Source of the DNA: an uncultured Muribaculaceae bacterium
GTDB taxonomy: Bacteria > Bacteroidota > Bacteroidia > Bacteroidales > Muribaculaceae
Length of the DNA stretch: 64,000 bases
Reading direction: 5' to 3'
NCBI GenBank assembly: GCA_910587475.1
Contig: CAJUMR010000003.1
Coordinates: 44,942-108,941 of the forward strand
Positions 56,348 to 64,000 of the stretch are shown in pieces (position 1 is the first letter of the stretch; each line of letters begins with the position of its first letter). The notes beneath the pieces are model-generated. The model was not told the origin of the DNA, did no database searches, and saw only the letters and a list, made by a program, of their open reading frames with translations. The position numbers and the translations under genes are program-made.

Positions 56348-56370
56348 AGATTGCCTGTGTTAGTTTACGG

Positions 56371-56378
56371 CAAAGTTA
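56371..56378 (-). promoter_or_regulatory. -7 promoter element (TAACTTTG) for the pyrBI operon
   Basis: TAnnTTTG match 23 bp upstream of the pyrB ATG. No leader peptide or attenuator fits in the short leader. Confidence 0.65.
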
Positions 56379-56463
56379 AGAAATTATAATGGAATGGTCG
56401 GTCTAAACAGCTTACTTTTTTGGGGGAGGTTGACGATTTTCTGTGTTGCGTTGTCGGAGGGCA

Positions 56464-57435
56464 TCAGTAGGCCGACCCTTTGAGCATGAGGCCGACGCGC
56501 TCGTGAAGCCCGAAGAGCAGGTTCATGCAGTGGACCGCATTGCCTGATGCTCCTTTAAGCAGGTTGTCGATAGCGGCTGTTATGAGCAGGCGGTCGTCGA
56601 TCTTTTCGAGTCTGATCAGACACTTGTTGGTGTTGGTCACGTCCTTGATATCGACTTTATGGTCAACGATAAAGGTGAAGTTGTGATCGTCGTAGTATTG
56701 CTCGTAGAGGGTTCTGATCTGGTCGAGCCCGATGGGGGTGGTCATGTAGGCGGCGATAAGGGTGCCGCGCGGGAAACTGCCTCCGAACGACAGGAGATTG
56801 ACCGGTGCATTGAAGCTTGACTGGAGTGAGCGCAGCGTGTCGGTGATTTCCTGAAGCTGAGGATGCACGAAGGCACGGGATAGCGACACGTTGTCGTGGC
56901 GGTATTCGAAGTCGATTACGCTTTCGGGAGCGGTCTCGGTGTCGGTCGTTCCGGTGATTGCGGTGATGTGGATCGGGCTGTTGAGCATCAAGTTTTTTGC
57001 GAGAGGGAGCAAGGCGAGTTCTACCGCCATTGCCACGCTGCCAGGAGTAGCGACGTGGAGAGCTCCGCGCACCATCGGTTTGCGGTTGAGTTCTGAGATG
57101 CCATAGACAAAATCATTGCCTTCGCCGGCTGTGCGGAAGTCGCTCGAAAGATCGATAAATCGCAGGTTTTCGGGCATTTTGACCGTTGAAAGCAATTTCG
57201 AAGACTGTCCTTTGGGTAGACAGCAGAAAGCTACGTCGACAGATTCGAGATCGATGTCAGCGGTGAACTTGAGTTTCGTTTCGCCTGTGAGGCCGTGGTG
57301 AACTTCGGCTACGTTTCGTCCGTTGGACGCAGGGTTGTGAACCCAGATTATCTCAACGTCGGGATGGTTGATTAGCAGGCGGATGAGTTCTCCGGCGCGG
57401 TGGCCTGCTCCGCCGATGATGCCAGCTTTGATCAT
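56464..57435 (-). CDS. ArgC-family protein lacking the catalytic Cys and His
   Basis: 323 residues, full length for N-acetyl-gamma-glutamyl-phosphate reductase (ArgC), the NADPH step of arginine synthesis. Recognisable are the GGAGHRAGEL nucleotide loop, IDLSSDFR, YGISELNR, FPRGTL and KGASGNAVHCMNLLFGL. However, the active-site NPGC[YF] reads ATPGSV (Ser133 for Cys), and the HxHxPEI block reads FVHPQLQEI, with Gln193 at the second His. The frame is intact, so it is not simply decayed. It may be a non-catalytic paralog, have changed chemistry, or serve another pathway. It overlaps the waaA stop by 4 bp, in a gltX-waaA-argC operon with no other arginine gene nearby. Confidence 0.85.
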   Translation of the reverse strand: MIKAGIIGGAGHRAGELIRLLINHPDVEIIWVHNPASNGRNVAEVHHGLTGETKLKFTADIDLESVDVAFCCLPKGQSSKLLSTVKMPENLRFIDLSSDFRTAGEGNDFVYGISELNRKPMVRGALHVATPGSVAMAVELALLPLAKNLMLNSPIHITAITGTTDTETAPESVIDFEYRHDNVSLSRAFVHPQLQEITDTLRSLQSSFNAPVNLLSFGGSFPRGTLIAAYMTTPIGLDQIRTLYEQYYDDHNFTFIVDHKVDIKDVTNTNKCLIRLEKIDDRLLITAAIDNLLKGASGNAVHCMNLLFGLHERVGLMLKGSAY

Positions 57436-58724
57436 GGTTGTTGGGGAGGGATTTGGTTGTTTTGTGATTTTTGGTTTCCGCCGAATATGTCAGCGAATAT
57501 GATGTCGCTCGCGCCGATACTTTCTTTGATGTACTGTCCGGCAGCTTTGCCTGCCGACGCGAGTGCATTGCGATCGTTGAGCAGAGTGTTTATGGCGGCG
57601 TTGAATTCGCCGGCTCCGTCAAATGTGAAACCGCCGCCACGGGCGATAAGTTCACCTGCTTCCTTGAATTTTTTATGGTTTGGACCGAATAACACGGGGA
57701 TGCCGTAGACTGCCGCTTCGTTGAGATTGTGGATGCCTGCGCCGAAACCGCCCCCGATTACGGCCGCGTTGCCGTAACGGTACAGACTGCTGAGCAGACC
57801 GAAGCAATCGATGATGATGTAGCGGACGTTGGCCGGAAGAGAGTCTCCGGTGTGGATCTCCGACAACAGTCGTGTCTTGGCGTTGCCCAGCCGGTGGCGC
57901 AGTGATTCGAGGCGCGCATGGTCGAATTCATGCGGCGCTATGATTGCTTTTACCTCAGGATGGCCTTTTAACCAAGGAATGTAAATTTCTTCGTCGGCCG
58001 GCCAGCTGCTCCCGGCGATGAGGGAGAACTGTGATGATTCGGTGAATTTTTCGACGGCTTCGACTCGGTGGGCAGAGGCGAGAATGTCGGTCACGCGGTC
58101 AAAGCGAGTGTCGCCTGCAGCCGTTACGTTGGTAATGCCTATGCCGGCAAGTAGCCGACGCGATGCGTCGTCCTGCACATAGAGATGGTCGTAGCAGCGC
58201 AGCATGCCGCGGAACATTCCTCCCCACGGACGGAAGAAACGCTGTCGCGGGCGGAATATCGACGATATAATATAGGTCGGGATGTTGTCTCGGTGGAGTT
58301 GCTCGAGATAATTTCCCCAGAATTCATATTTCGAAAAAATAGCCATGTGCGGCTTGGCAGCGTCGAGGAAGCGGCGCACCGTTGCGGGTGTGTCGAATGG
58401 TAGGTAGGCGACGCAGTCAACTTTGTCATAGTTGCTGCGTATCTCGTAGCCCGATGGAGAGAAGAAAGTCAGCAGCAGTTTCTTTTCGGGGAAGCTGCGG
58501 CGCAGACGTTCGATGATCGGACGTGCCTGTTCGAATTCGCCGAGTGAGGCGGCATGAAACCACACGTCGAACCCACCGGGGGCAATTTCTGTCCGGCGGT
58601 GTTTCAAGGCTGCGAGTGTCTGGCTCTGGCCGTCGAGCATCTTTTTGATTTTTGGCGACCGCAGAGAGGCCAGACGCGCTCCGAGAGCGAATGCGTGTAT
58701 GCCGAAATTATATAGCGGGTTCAT
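57432..58724 (-). CDS. waaA: 3-deoxy-D-manno-octulosonic-acid (Kdo) transferase
   Basis: 430 residues. Transfers Kdo from CMP-Kdo to lipid A at the inner membrane. It shows [74 protein letters not shown] and an N-terminal membrane-associated helix, all WaaA/KdtA landmarks. It overlaps gltX by 17 bp and the ArgC-like gene by 4 bp. Confidence 0.95.
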   Translation of the reverse strand: MNPLYNFGIHAFALGARLASLRSPKIKKMLDGQSQTLAALKHRRTEIAPGGFDVWFHAASLGEFEQARPIIERLRRSFPEKKLLLTFFSPSGYEIRSNYDKVDCVAYLPFDTPATVRRFLDAAKPHMAIFSKYEFWGNYLEQLHRDNIPTYIISSIFRPRQRFFRPWGGMFRGMLRCYDHLYVQDDASRRLLAGIGITNVTAAGDTRFDRVTDILASAHRVEAVEKFTESSQFSLIAGSSWPADEEIYIPWLKGHPEVKAIIAPHEFDHARLESLRHRLGNAKTRLLSEIHTGDSLPANVRYIIIDCFGLLSSLYRYGNAAVIGGGFGAGIHNLNEAAVYGIPVLFGPNHKKFKEAGELIARGGGFTFDGAGEFNAAINTLLNDRNALASAGKAAGQYIKESIGASDIIFADIFGGNQKSQNNQIPPQQP

Positions 58725-60249
58725 CGGGCTTTATGCGATCGATGGCTGTCTGCAGGCGTGTGACGGTCTCGTCGCGGCCGAGCAGTTCGGTGATGTCGAA
58801 CATGTGGGGGCCTTTACATTCGCCGACGACGGCGAGGCGGAATGCGTTCATGACGTTGCCCATATGATAGTTGTTGGCTGTGATCCAATCGAGGATCGGT
58901 TGTTCGGCTGCAGCCGAGCTAAAATCAGGCAGGGCATTGAGCTGAGCGATGAGTTCGGTCATGATTGCGGGGGTGTCGGCACTCCAGCGCTTCTTTATGG
59001 CTTTGGGGTCGTAGGTTGTCGGGGCTTTGAAGAAGAATGCAGCCTGATCCCACAGGTCTTTGACAAAGTTGATACGGCCTTTGACCATGGCGACAGCCCG
59101 AGCGATGTAATCGTCTGAGAAGTCGTCGGGGTTGACTCCGTTGTCGCGAAGCACCGGTTTGAACATTTCGGCGAGGCGTGCGTCGTCGAGCGCCTGCAGG
59201 TAATGGTGGTTGAACCATTTGCCTTTTTCGTATGCGAATTTGGCTCCTGATCGCGAGCAGTGGTCAAACGAGAAGCGTTCGATCAGTTCGTCCATCGACA
59301 TGATTTCTGTATCATCGCCGGGATTCCATCCGAGTAGAGCAAGGAAGTTGATGACGGCTTCAGGCAGATAGCCGCTTTCGCGGTAGCCGCTCGATATGTT
59401 GCCGCTTGCAGGGTCATGCCATTCGAGAGGGAATACGGGGAAGCCGAGTCGGTCGCCGTCGCGCTTGCTGAGTTTGCCTTTGCCGTCGGGTTTGAGCAGG
59501 AGAGGCAGATGGACAAAAGCCGGCATCGTGTCGGTCCATCCGAATGCTTCGTAGAGCAGGACATGGAGCGGAGCCGAAGGCAGCCATTCTTCGCCGCGGA
59601 TGACGTGGGAGACTCTCATGAGATGATCGTCGACGATGTTGGCCAGATGGTAGGTGGGAAGGTCGTCGGCGCTCTTGTATAGAACTTTATCGTCGAGGAT
59701 GTCACTCTTTATTGTTACTTTGCCTCGCAGCAGGTCATCAACTTCGACAAGGCGGCCGGGTTCGATCTTGAAACGTACGACATATTTCTCGCCTCCGTCG
59801 ATCAGCCGTTTGACTTCGTCGGCAGGCATCGTGAGTGAATTTCGCATCGACATACGTGTCGTGGCATCGTACTGGAAATTGGGTGTCGCGGCGCGCGCTG
59901 CTTCGAGTTCTTCAGGAGTGTCGAAAGCTATATATGCACGGTCTGCGTCGAGAAGCTGACTTACATACTGACGATAGATGTCGCGTCGTTCGCTCTGACG
60001 GTAGGGGCCGTCGTTGCCGCCGTGACCTACGCCTTCGTCGATCTCGATGCCGAGCCAGCGGAGTGATTCGACAATATAGTCTTCAGCTCCTGGCACAAAA
60101 CGGTTTGAGTCGGTGTCTTCGATGCGGAGGAGCATCTTGCCGCCGTTGTGGCGGGCGAAAAGATAATTATAGAGAGCCGTGCGTACTCCGCCGATGTGGA
60201 GCGGACCTGTGGGCGACGGTGCAAATCTTACTCTGACTTCTCGATCCAT
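58708..60249 (-). CDS. gltX: Glutamate-tRNA ligase
   Basis: 513 residues. Class I aminoacyl-tRNA synthetase charging tRNA-Glu. [20 protein letters not shown] holds the HIGH-type motif and [12 protein letters not shown] the KMSKS-type motif; the anticodon-binding domain occupies the last third. Full length rather than a Glu-Q-tRNA synthetase. First gene of gltX-waaA-argC. Confidence 0.97.
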   Translation of the reverse strand: MDREVRVRFAPSPTGPLHIGGVRTALYNYLFARHNGGKMLLRIEDTDSNRFVPGAEDYIVESLRWLGIEIDEGVGHGGNDGPYRQSERRDIYRQYVSQLLDADRAYIAFDTPEELEAARAATPNFQYDATTRMSMRNSLTMPADEVKRLIDGGEKYVVRFKIEPGRLVEVDDLLRGKVTIKSDILDDKVLYKSADDLPTYHLANIVDDHLMRVSHVIRGEEWLPSAPLHVLLYEAFGWTDTMPAFVHLPLLLKPDGKGKLSKRDGDRLGFPVFPLEWHDPASGNISSGYRESGYLPEAVINFLALLGWNPGDDTEIMSMDELIERFSFDHCSRSGAKFAYEKGKWFNHHYLQALDDARLAEMFKPVLRDNGVNPDDFSDDYIARAVAMVKGRINFVKDLWDQAAFFFKAPTTYDPKAIKKRWSADTPAIMTELIAQLNALPDFSSAAAEQPILDWITANNYHMGNVMNAFRLAVVGECKGPHMFDITELLGRDETVTRLQTAIDRIKPDEPAI

Positions 60250-60293
60250 ATTTTTTAGGGATGTTTTTTTCAGACTGTTATATTAATGTGGTG

Positions 60294-60301
60294 CAAAGTT
60301 A
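60294..60301 (-). promoter_or_regulatory. -7 promoter element (TAACTTTG) for gltX-waaA-argC
   Basis: TAnnTTTG match 44 bp before the gltX ATG. Confidence 0.6.
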
Positions 60302-60396
60302 AGAAAAAATAACTAAATTACCACATGCCTGCCATGAATAAACTTGTTCGTTCCACTGCCTTCTGCAGAATCGAGCGGGGAGTCACAACCATAGTA

Positions 60397-60427
60397 AACG
60401 CCATCGTTTGTGGCAAACGATGGCGTT
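60397..60427 (-). terminator. Terminator hairpin of the BF3164-like lipoprotein gene
   Basis: A perfect 14-bp stem (AACGCCATCGTTTG with its complement at 60414-60427) around a 3-nt loop, 39 bp past the stop. There is only a weak T-run. Confidence 0.75.
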
Positions 60428-60466
60428 AAATTCGCTGAGTCGCGGCTTGTTTCAGGCGAAAAATTG

Positions 60467-61492
60467 TCAGAGGCTTATTTTGCCGCTTTTGACGAGAAGA
60501 GTTGTACTTTCGTTTTCCTGCAGACCGATTATTTCACCGTCGTCACTGACCGCAATCGGCGCGTTGACCGCTTGGTTAGGCTCTATGTTGGCAATGTGTC
60601 TTCCTTCGCTGTCATATACTCTGAAATTGACAGATTCGTCGTCTGTTCCGCGGAAGAAGGCGAGATAGACGTTTCCGCCTATGACAATCGACGAAACAAT
60701 TCCGGTCTTATATCCATCGAGCCGCTTCACTTTGGGTGACCTATTTTCTCCGGCATCGATTATCTCATAATCATATGGCTCGACGACAACTTCGTTGATC
60801 AGCTCATATTTACCGTCAGCCCCCTTGCCGTAGTAGCTTATTTCGTATTGTCCTACAGCTACGAACTTGTCTTGCGACAACCGATGGATATCTGTCACCT
60901 GATGGAACATCGCCAATGCCGCCGGTTCAGCTTTTTGATCTGTCGGCGTATGGCGGGGGAAGCTGCCGAATGTGTACTGCCGGTTGAGCGAATTGTCTGT
61001 CATTGCAAAGCGTGCGTCTCCCGTATCGGTGAATGGCCCGAACGGAACAAGCGTCATTACAAATTCATTATTGTTGAGAGCAAAAACTCGTGATGATTCC
61101 GGCGGAAGCGTGCCCTTGTCCTTGAGCGAGGTCAGAGCACCTCGTGGCGCAGACATCATCTTTTGCATCGACATGCTGTGGACGAATATCGAGTCATCGG
61201 TCAGCATCATTCTGATCGGTGGAATTATTTCACCGGGTCCTGTTCCGATGCCTACTTCGCGACCGAGAACATCGCCGGTAGAAAATTTAACGCGTTCTAT
61301 GACCTTGTTGTCATTGAAATCAATGATGTAGACAGTGTCTTTGTCACAGGTCACTTCAATCGGAGAACCGATGCCTGCCACTTCACTGAATTCTGTGAAA
61401 TCGACTGAGAGGTCTTTTACAGAAGTATCACCTTGGCTATTACAGGATGTAATCGCTAATACTCCAAGGATGAACGGAAACGAATGCTTCAT
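60467..61492 (-). CDS. BF3164-like (TolB-type beta-propeller) lipoprotein
   Basis: 341 residues with a lipobox (ILGVLAITSC; Cys17) and propeller-like strands: GSPIEVTCDKDTVYIIDFNDNKVIERV, SQDKFVAVGQYEISYYGK and VNFRVYDSEGRHIANIEPN. Same broad family as the gene at 17651-18664, but not in a BlaI operon. Function unknown. It stands alone between promoter and terminator. Confidence 0.75.
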   Translation of the reverse strand: MKHSFPFILGVLAITSCNSQGDTSVKDLSVDFTEFSEVAGIGSPIEVTCDKDTVYIIDFNDNKVIERVKFSTGDVLGREVGIGTGPGEIIPPIRMMLTDDSIFVHSMSMQKMMSAPRGALTSLKDKGTLPPESSRVFALNNNEFVMTLVPFGPFTDTGDARFAMTDNSLNRQYTFGSFPRHTPTDQKAEPAALAMFHQVTDIHRLSQDKFVAVGQYEISYYGKGADGKYELINEVVVEPYDYEIIDAGENRSPKVKRLDGYKTGIVSSIVIGGNVYLAFFRGTDDESVNFRVYDSEGRHIANIEPNQAVNAPIAVSDDGEIIGLQENESTTLLVKSGKISL

Positions 61493-61589
61493 GGCTTTTG
61501 TTGTTAATGGTTAAAGATTGCTCTTATAGTTGTTGTGGTTTCTTTATTTAAAAGGAAAAATTCATATTTGTAATGAATATTTACGATGG

Positions 61590-61597
61590 CAAATTTA
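61590..61597 (-). promoter_or_regulatory. -7 promoter element (TAAATTTG) for the BF3164-like gene
   Basis: TAnnTTTG match 97 bp before the ATG in an AT-rich region; no clear -33. Confidence 0.45.
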
Positions 61598-61652
61598 TAT
61601 AAATATATTATATTTTGGTCTCATTTTTTTATGTTGTAAAACATATTTATCA

Positions 61653-61687
61653 AAACAGCGCCCCGACTTAGTGTCGGGGCGCTGTTT
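61653..61687 (-). terminator. Terminator of the three-gene beta-barrel operon
   Basis: A perfect 15-bp stem: AAACAGCGCCCCGAC (61653-61667) with its complement at 61673-61687 around a 5-nt loop. TTTTG ends the stem on the minus strand. Confidence 0.85.
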
Positions 61688-61728
61688 GAATGGCAATTTA
61701 TGGAGTGATCTTCTGTCGTAACGATAGC

Positions 61729-62601
61729 TTACATGAACAGGATCAGACCGGTCGAGAATTGGTGAAAGTTGAGAGAGTTGTTGCCGGTGAGGGCTTTGTA
61801 GGGTGAGTAGCGGGCGTAGATGCCACCCCATTCCCAGAGATGTAGTGAAGCAAACAGATCGATGGTGAACGGGCGGATGTTGATGCCGTTGATATCGTAT
61901 TTCGACGATGTCTGGCCGTCACGCCAAGAGGCAAGCACCGAAGCGTGGGTGTTGAGGTTGAAAATCGGGCCGAATTTCAATGCGAAGCGCTCTTTTGTGA
62001 AGCCGAAAGGGAGCTGCTGGCGGTAGAGTAGCGGAAATTGCACGCTGAACACCTTGATGCGCGACATGCGTGGTTCGACGCCTTCAGGATAGGGAGTGAC
62101 ACCGACCTGACCGTCGACAACATTGAAACGATTGCCGAGCGTTGTGCGATAGTTTCTCCAGTCAATGCCGATGCCGAGAGAGAAACTGTTGCCATGGCGG
62201 TTGGTGGCTCTGACTCCTAAAATCTCAAGCCAGGAGATTTCAAACGATTTTGCCATTTCGACTCCTGCGGACGATGATGCCCCGGGAGCAGAGCAGAAAC
62301 CCAAAGATAATCCACCCGAGATCATCTCCCACGATACAGCTTTGCGCTTGTCTGCGTTTCGTCGGCCGAGCGAGAGCCCTGAGGTTGAAAAGTGAGACAT
62401 GACAGTGGCATCGTAGCGGTAGTCCTGACGGTAGGTCTGAGTGCCCGAAGAAGTTGTCACGGTTGTGCAAAGACCGTTAGGCGACTCTGTGATGACAATT
62501 CGGTCGGCGTTGGTAATCGTGACTGTTGAGTCTGCTTTCTGAGCAGTGGCTGTCAAGGCCGAGGCGGCAGCAAATATAATGGCAAGTGCTTTTGTTTTCA
62601 T
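61729..62601 (-). CDS. Outer-membrane beta-barrel protein (tandem copy 2)
   Basis: 290 residues; family not named. A signal peptide (MKTKALAIIFAAASALTATAQ) is followed by a short beta-rich start, then about eight barrel-like strands: EISWLEILGVR, FSLGIGIDWRNY, VFSVQFPLLYRQ, KFGPIFNLN, IYARYSPYKAL and HQFSTGLILFM. The FSVQFPL, ARYSP and terminal-strand blocks also occur in the neighbour at 62621-63505, so the two are tandem duplicates that have diverged. It is last in an operon, with 19-bp spacing. Confidence 0.7.
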   Translation of the reverse strand: MKTKALAIIFAAASALTATAQKADSTVTITNADRIVITESPNGLCTTVTTSSGTQTYRQDYRYDATVMSHFSTSGLSLGRRNADKRKAVSWEMISGGLSLGFCSAPGASSSAGVEMAKSFEISWLEILGVRATNRHGNSFSLGIGIDWRNYRTTLGNRFNVVDGQVGVTPYPEGVEPRMSRIKVFSVQFPLLYRQQLPFGFTKERFALKFGPIFNLNTHASVLASWRDGQTSSKYDINGINIRPFTIDLFASLHLWEWGGIYARYSPYKALTGNNSLNFHQFSTGLILFM

Positions 62602-62620
62602 AATGTGAGATGTTGAATGT

Positions 62621-63505
62621 TTAGAACCCGAGAGATAAGCCGATCGCTACGCTGTTGTATTGAGGTCCGTTATGAGGCTTGAACTGCGACATCGGAGAGT
62701 AACGCACATAGAATGCGATGTTGTCTCGCCATCCGATGCGGGCAAGGGCATCGAGGGTCAGTATGCGCTGATGAAGCCCCTTGACAGGGTAGGATGACTC
62801 TACGTCGCCTTCATGCCATTTCAGCTTGCCTCTGACGTCGGTGTTGAGCATGGCCACTCCGCCAACTTCAATGGCAAATGCGCGGTAGATTTTCTGTGAG
62901 ATGGTCAAGGGTATCTGGATAGAGAATGTCTTCAGCGATGATTTGACATCGGAGTAGCCTTCGGGAATAGGTACGAGAGCGAGCGAGTTGCCTCCATCGG
63001 TTTTGACAGGCATCATGCCGTCGCCGATGTTGAAGCTCCTGAACTGCCAACCGATGCCGATCGACAGTCGCGTGTCGATTGAAGATAGTCTCCATGATGC
63101 ACGTGCGAGGTTTAGCATACCGATCTCCCATCCTGTGCGGCTGAAGCCACGGTCGGCAGCGGTCGGTATGACAGCTCCGGCGTAGGCGTCACAGCCAGCT
63201 TCACACGACAGGCGTTTTTTATCGGCCTTTTTCGGGCGGTTGTTGGCAAACGGAGGATTGAACACCCACAGGTCTTCGAGAGCGTTGGCTGCGCTGTCGG
63301 AGACCGAGGTTTCGTAGCGGAAACGGTAGCCCGGCATGTCGCGGCGCCCTTCGACGATTATTATCTTGCTGTTGTCGCGCGAGATTATCTTTATGATCTC
63401 CGGATTGTCGATGACGGCGACAGTGTCGGCAGTTTCGGCCGCCGATGCGGTGGCTGCTGCTAACGACATTATTGTGGCGAGTGCCGTGATTGATGATAGT
63501 TTCAT
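62621..63505 (-). CDS. Outer-membrane beta-barrel protein (tandem copy 1)
   Basis: 294 residues with a signal peptide (IMSLAAATASA). Strands include EIGMLNLARASWRL, LSIGIGWQFRSFNIG, FSIQIPLTISQKIY, DALARIGWRDNIAFYVRYSPM and YNSVAIGLSLGF, a small OmpW/PorT-sized barrel. Paralog of the downstream gene; function unknown. It lies 19 bp after the DUF6108-like gene. Confidence 0.7.
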   Translation of the reverse strand: MKLSSITALATIMSLAAATASAAETADTVAVIDNPEIIKIISRDNSKIIIVEGRRDMPGYRFRYETSVSDSAANALEDLWVFNPPFANNRPKKADKKRLSCEAGCDAYAGAVIPTAADRGFSRTGWEIGMLNLARASWRLSSIDTRLSIGIGWQFRSFNIGDGMMPVKTDGGNSLALVPIPEGYSDVKSSLKTFSIQIPLTISQKIYRAFAIEVGGVAMLNTDVRGKLKWHEGDVESSYPVKGLHQRILTLDALARIGWRDNIAFYVRYSPMSQFKPHNGPQYNSVAIGLSLGF

Positions 63506-63524
63506 GAGAGTATGACGATTGATG

Positions 63525-63965
63525 TTATTTCTTTGTGATGATTCGTTTGACTTCTTCGGGCGATGCTGTGCCGCTCATGTAGACGAGCATTATGCGGTCG
63601 CCTCCCTTGAGGTTGGAGTTGAGATAGAATATGTAGCGGTTGTCGCGGCCTTGCGGTCGGAGTGTGTAGTTGGCGTAATATATCTTTCCGTTGACATATT
63701 TTATTTCTCGGTTGACAGCTTTGGATCCGCACCGGCTGACACCCTCGGCGATTTTGTCGGCAAGCTCTGGGTGACCGGTGATGACCAGGCTGCGGTAGAG
63801 TTGCAGGCCTGTGCCTTTGAGGGCGTCGCCACTGATGACGGTCTCGGTGGCGTCGGGATTTTTGCGGTATTTTTTATCGAACAGGCTGTCAATGTCGGCC
63901 TGAGATTGAGCTGATGCGATGATTGTAAGGCATAGCAGCATTGTGAGTGTCAGCAGTCGCTTCAT
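63525..63965 (-). CDS. Small secreted protein, DUF6108-like
   Basis: 146 residues with a signal peptide (MKRLLTLTMLLCLTIIASAQ). ADIDSLFDKKYRKNPDATETVISGDALKG and LYRSLVITGHPELADKIAEGVSRCG resemble Bacteroidales DUF6108 proteins; the name is from memory and only moderately certain. Function unknown. It begins the visible operon with the two barrel genes; further genes may lie past the right edge. Confidence 0.6.
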   Translation of the reverse strand: MKRLLTLTMLLCLTIIASAQSQADIDSLFDKKYRKNPDATETVISGDALKGTGLQLYRSLVITGHPELADKIAEGVSRCGSKAVNREIKYVNGKIYYANYTLRPQGRDNRYIFYLNSNLKGGDRIMLVYMSGTASPEEVKRIITKK

Positions 63966-64000
63966 GATCTGTCGTTTGATTTTTGAAAGGGTAGCGGAGT

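Overview
The window is a chromosomal stretch of a Bacteroidales bacterium. Gene content such as GLPGLI and BF3164-type proteins, DUF4923, PPi-dependent phosphofructokinase, Na+-NQR and PyrBI suggests a Muribaculaceae-like lineage; the family-level placement is inference. At least sixteen genes or operons are preceded by a TAnnTTTG element, the -7 box of the Bacteroidetes housekeeping sigma factor, usually 20-100 bp before the start codon. Coding density is high. I see no rRNA, tRNA, insertion sequence, prophage, CRISPR array or integrase, so this is mainly core chromosome with a few accessory envelope operons.

Layout from left to right. 1-3063: dxr, rseP and an RlmI-type methyltransferase cut by the left edge (minus strand). 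3.1-7.6 kb: a porin and a large M16 peptidase, each with its own terminator. 7.7-11 kb: plus-strand lysC, an ABC-F ATPase and a Dabb protein. 11-15.4 kb: a TrkA/TrkH potassium uptake pair, a DUF4923 protein and class II aldolase. 15.6-17.5 kb: an operon of a PFL-activase-like radical SAM protein, a membrane-anchored Cys-motif/TonB fusion and a frameshifted TonB protein. 17.6-23.9 kb: a five-gene BlaI/BlaR1-type operon ending in an outer-membrane receptor, a GLPGLI protein and a BF3164-like protein, with twin operators overlapping its promoter. 24-28.7 kb: PPi-PFK, dnaB and a secreted leucine-rich-repeat protein. 29-35 kb: the complete nqrABCDEF operon. 35-43.6 kb: a second porin, GNAT, DUF308, a Trp/Gly-rich secreted protein, a FadL-like protein, a PIF1-like helicase with TPRs and an ECF sigma factor. 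43.6-50.1 kb: RmuC, a second Cys-motif membrane protein, a phosphodiester glycosidase, a DUF3298 lipoprotein, an M23 peptidase and ndk. 50.3-56.4 kb: a probable pyrB-pyrI-flavin reductase-glyA-ispD-recG operon. 56.4-60.3 kb: gltX-waaA-argC, with an ArgC that has lost its catalytic residues. 60.4-64 kb: a BF3164-like lipoprotein and a three-gene operon of secreted and beta-barrel proteins cut by the right edge.

Functional links: dxr and ispD belong to the same isoprenoid pathway but lie far apart. Na+-NQR supplies the sodium motive force. RseP, the M16 and M23 peptidases, the porins, FadL-like and TonB-type proteins form a strong envelope theme. The best candidates for undescribed biology are the BlaI/M56-controlled receptor-GLPGLI-propeller operon, the radical SAM operon with its Cx5Cx3CxxC partner domain, and the intact but apparently non-catalytic ArgC. 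All functions are read from sequence motifs; no database search was run.
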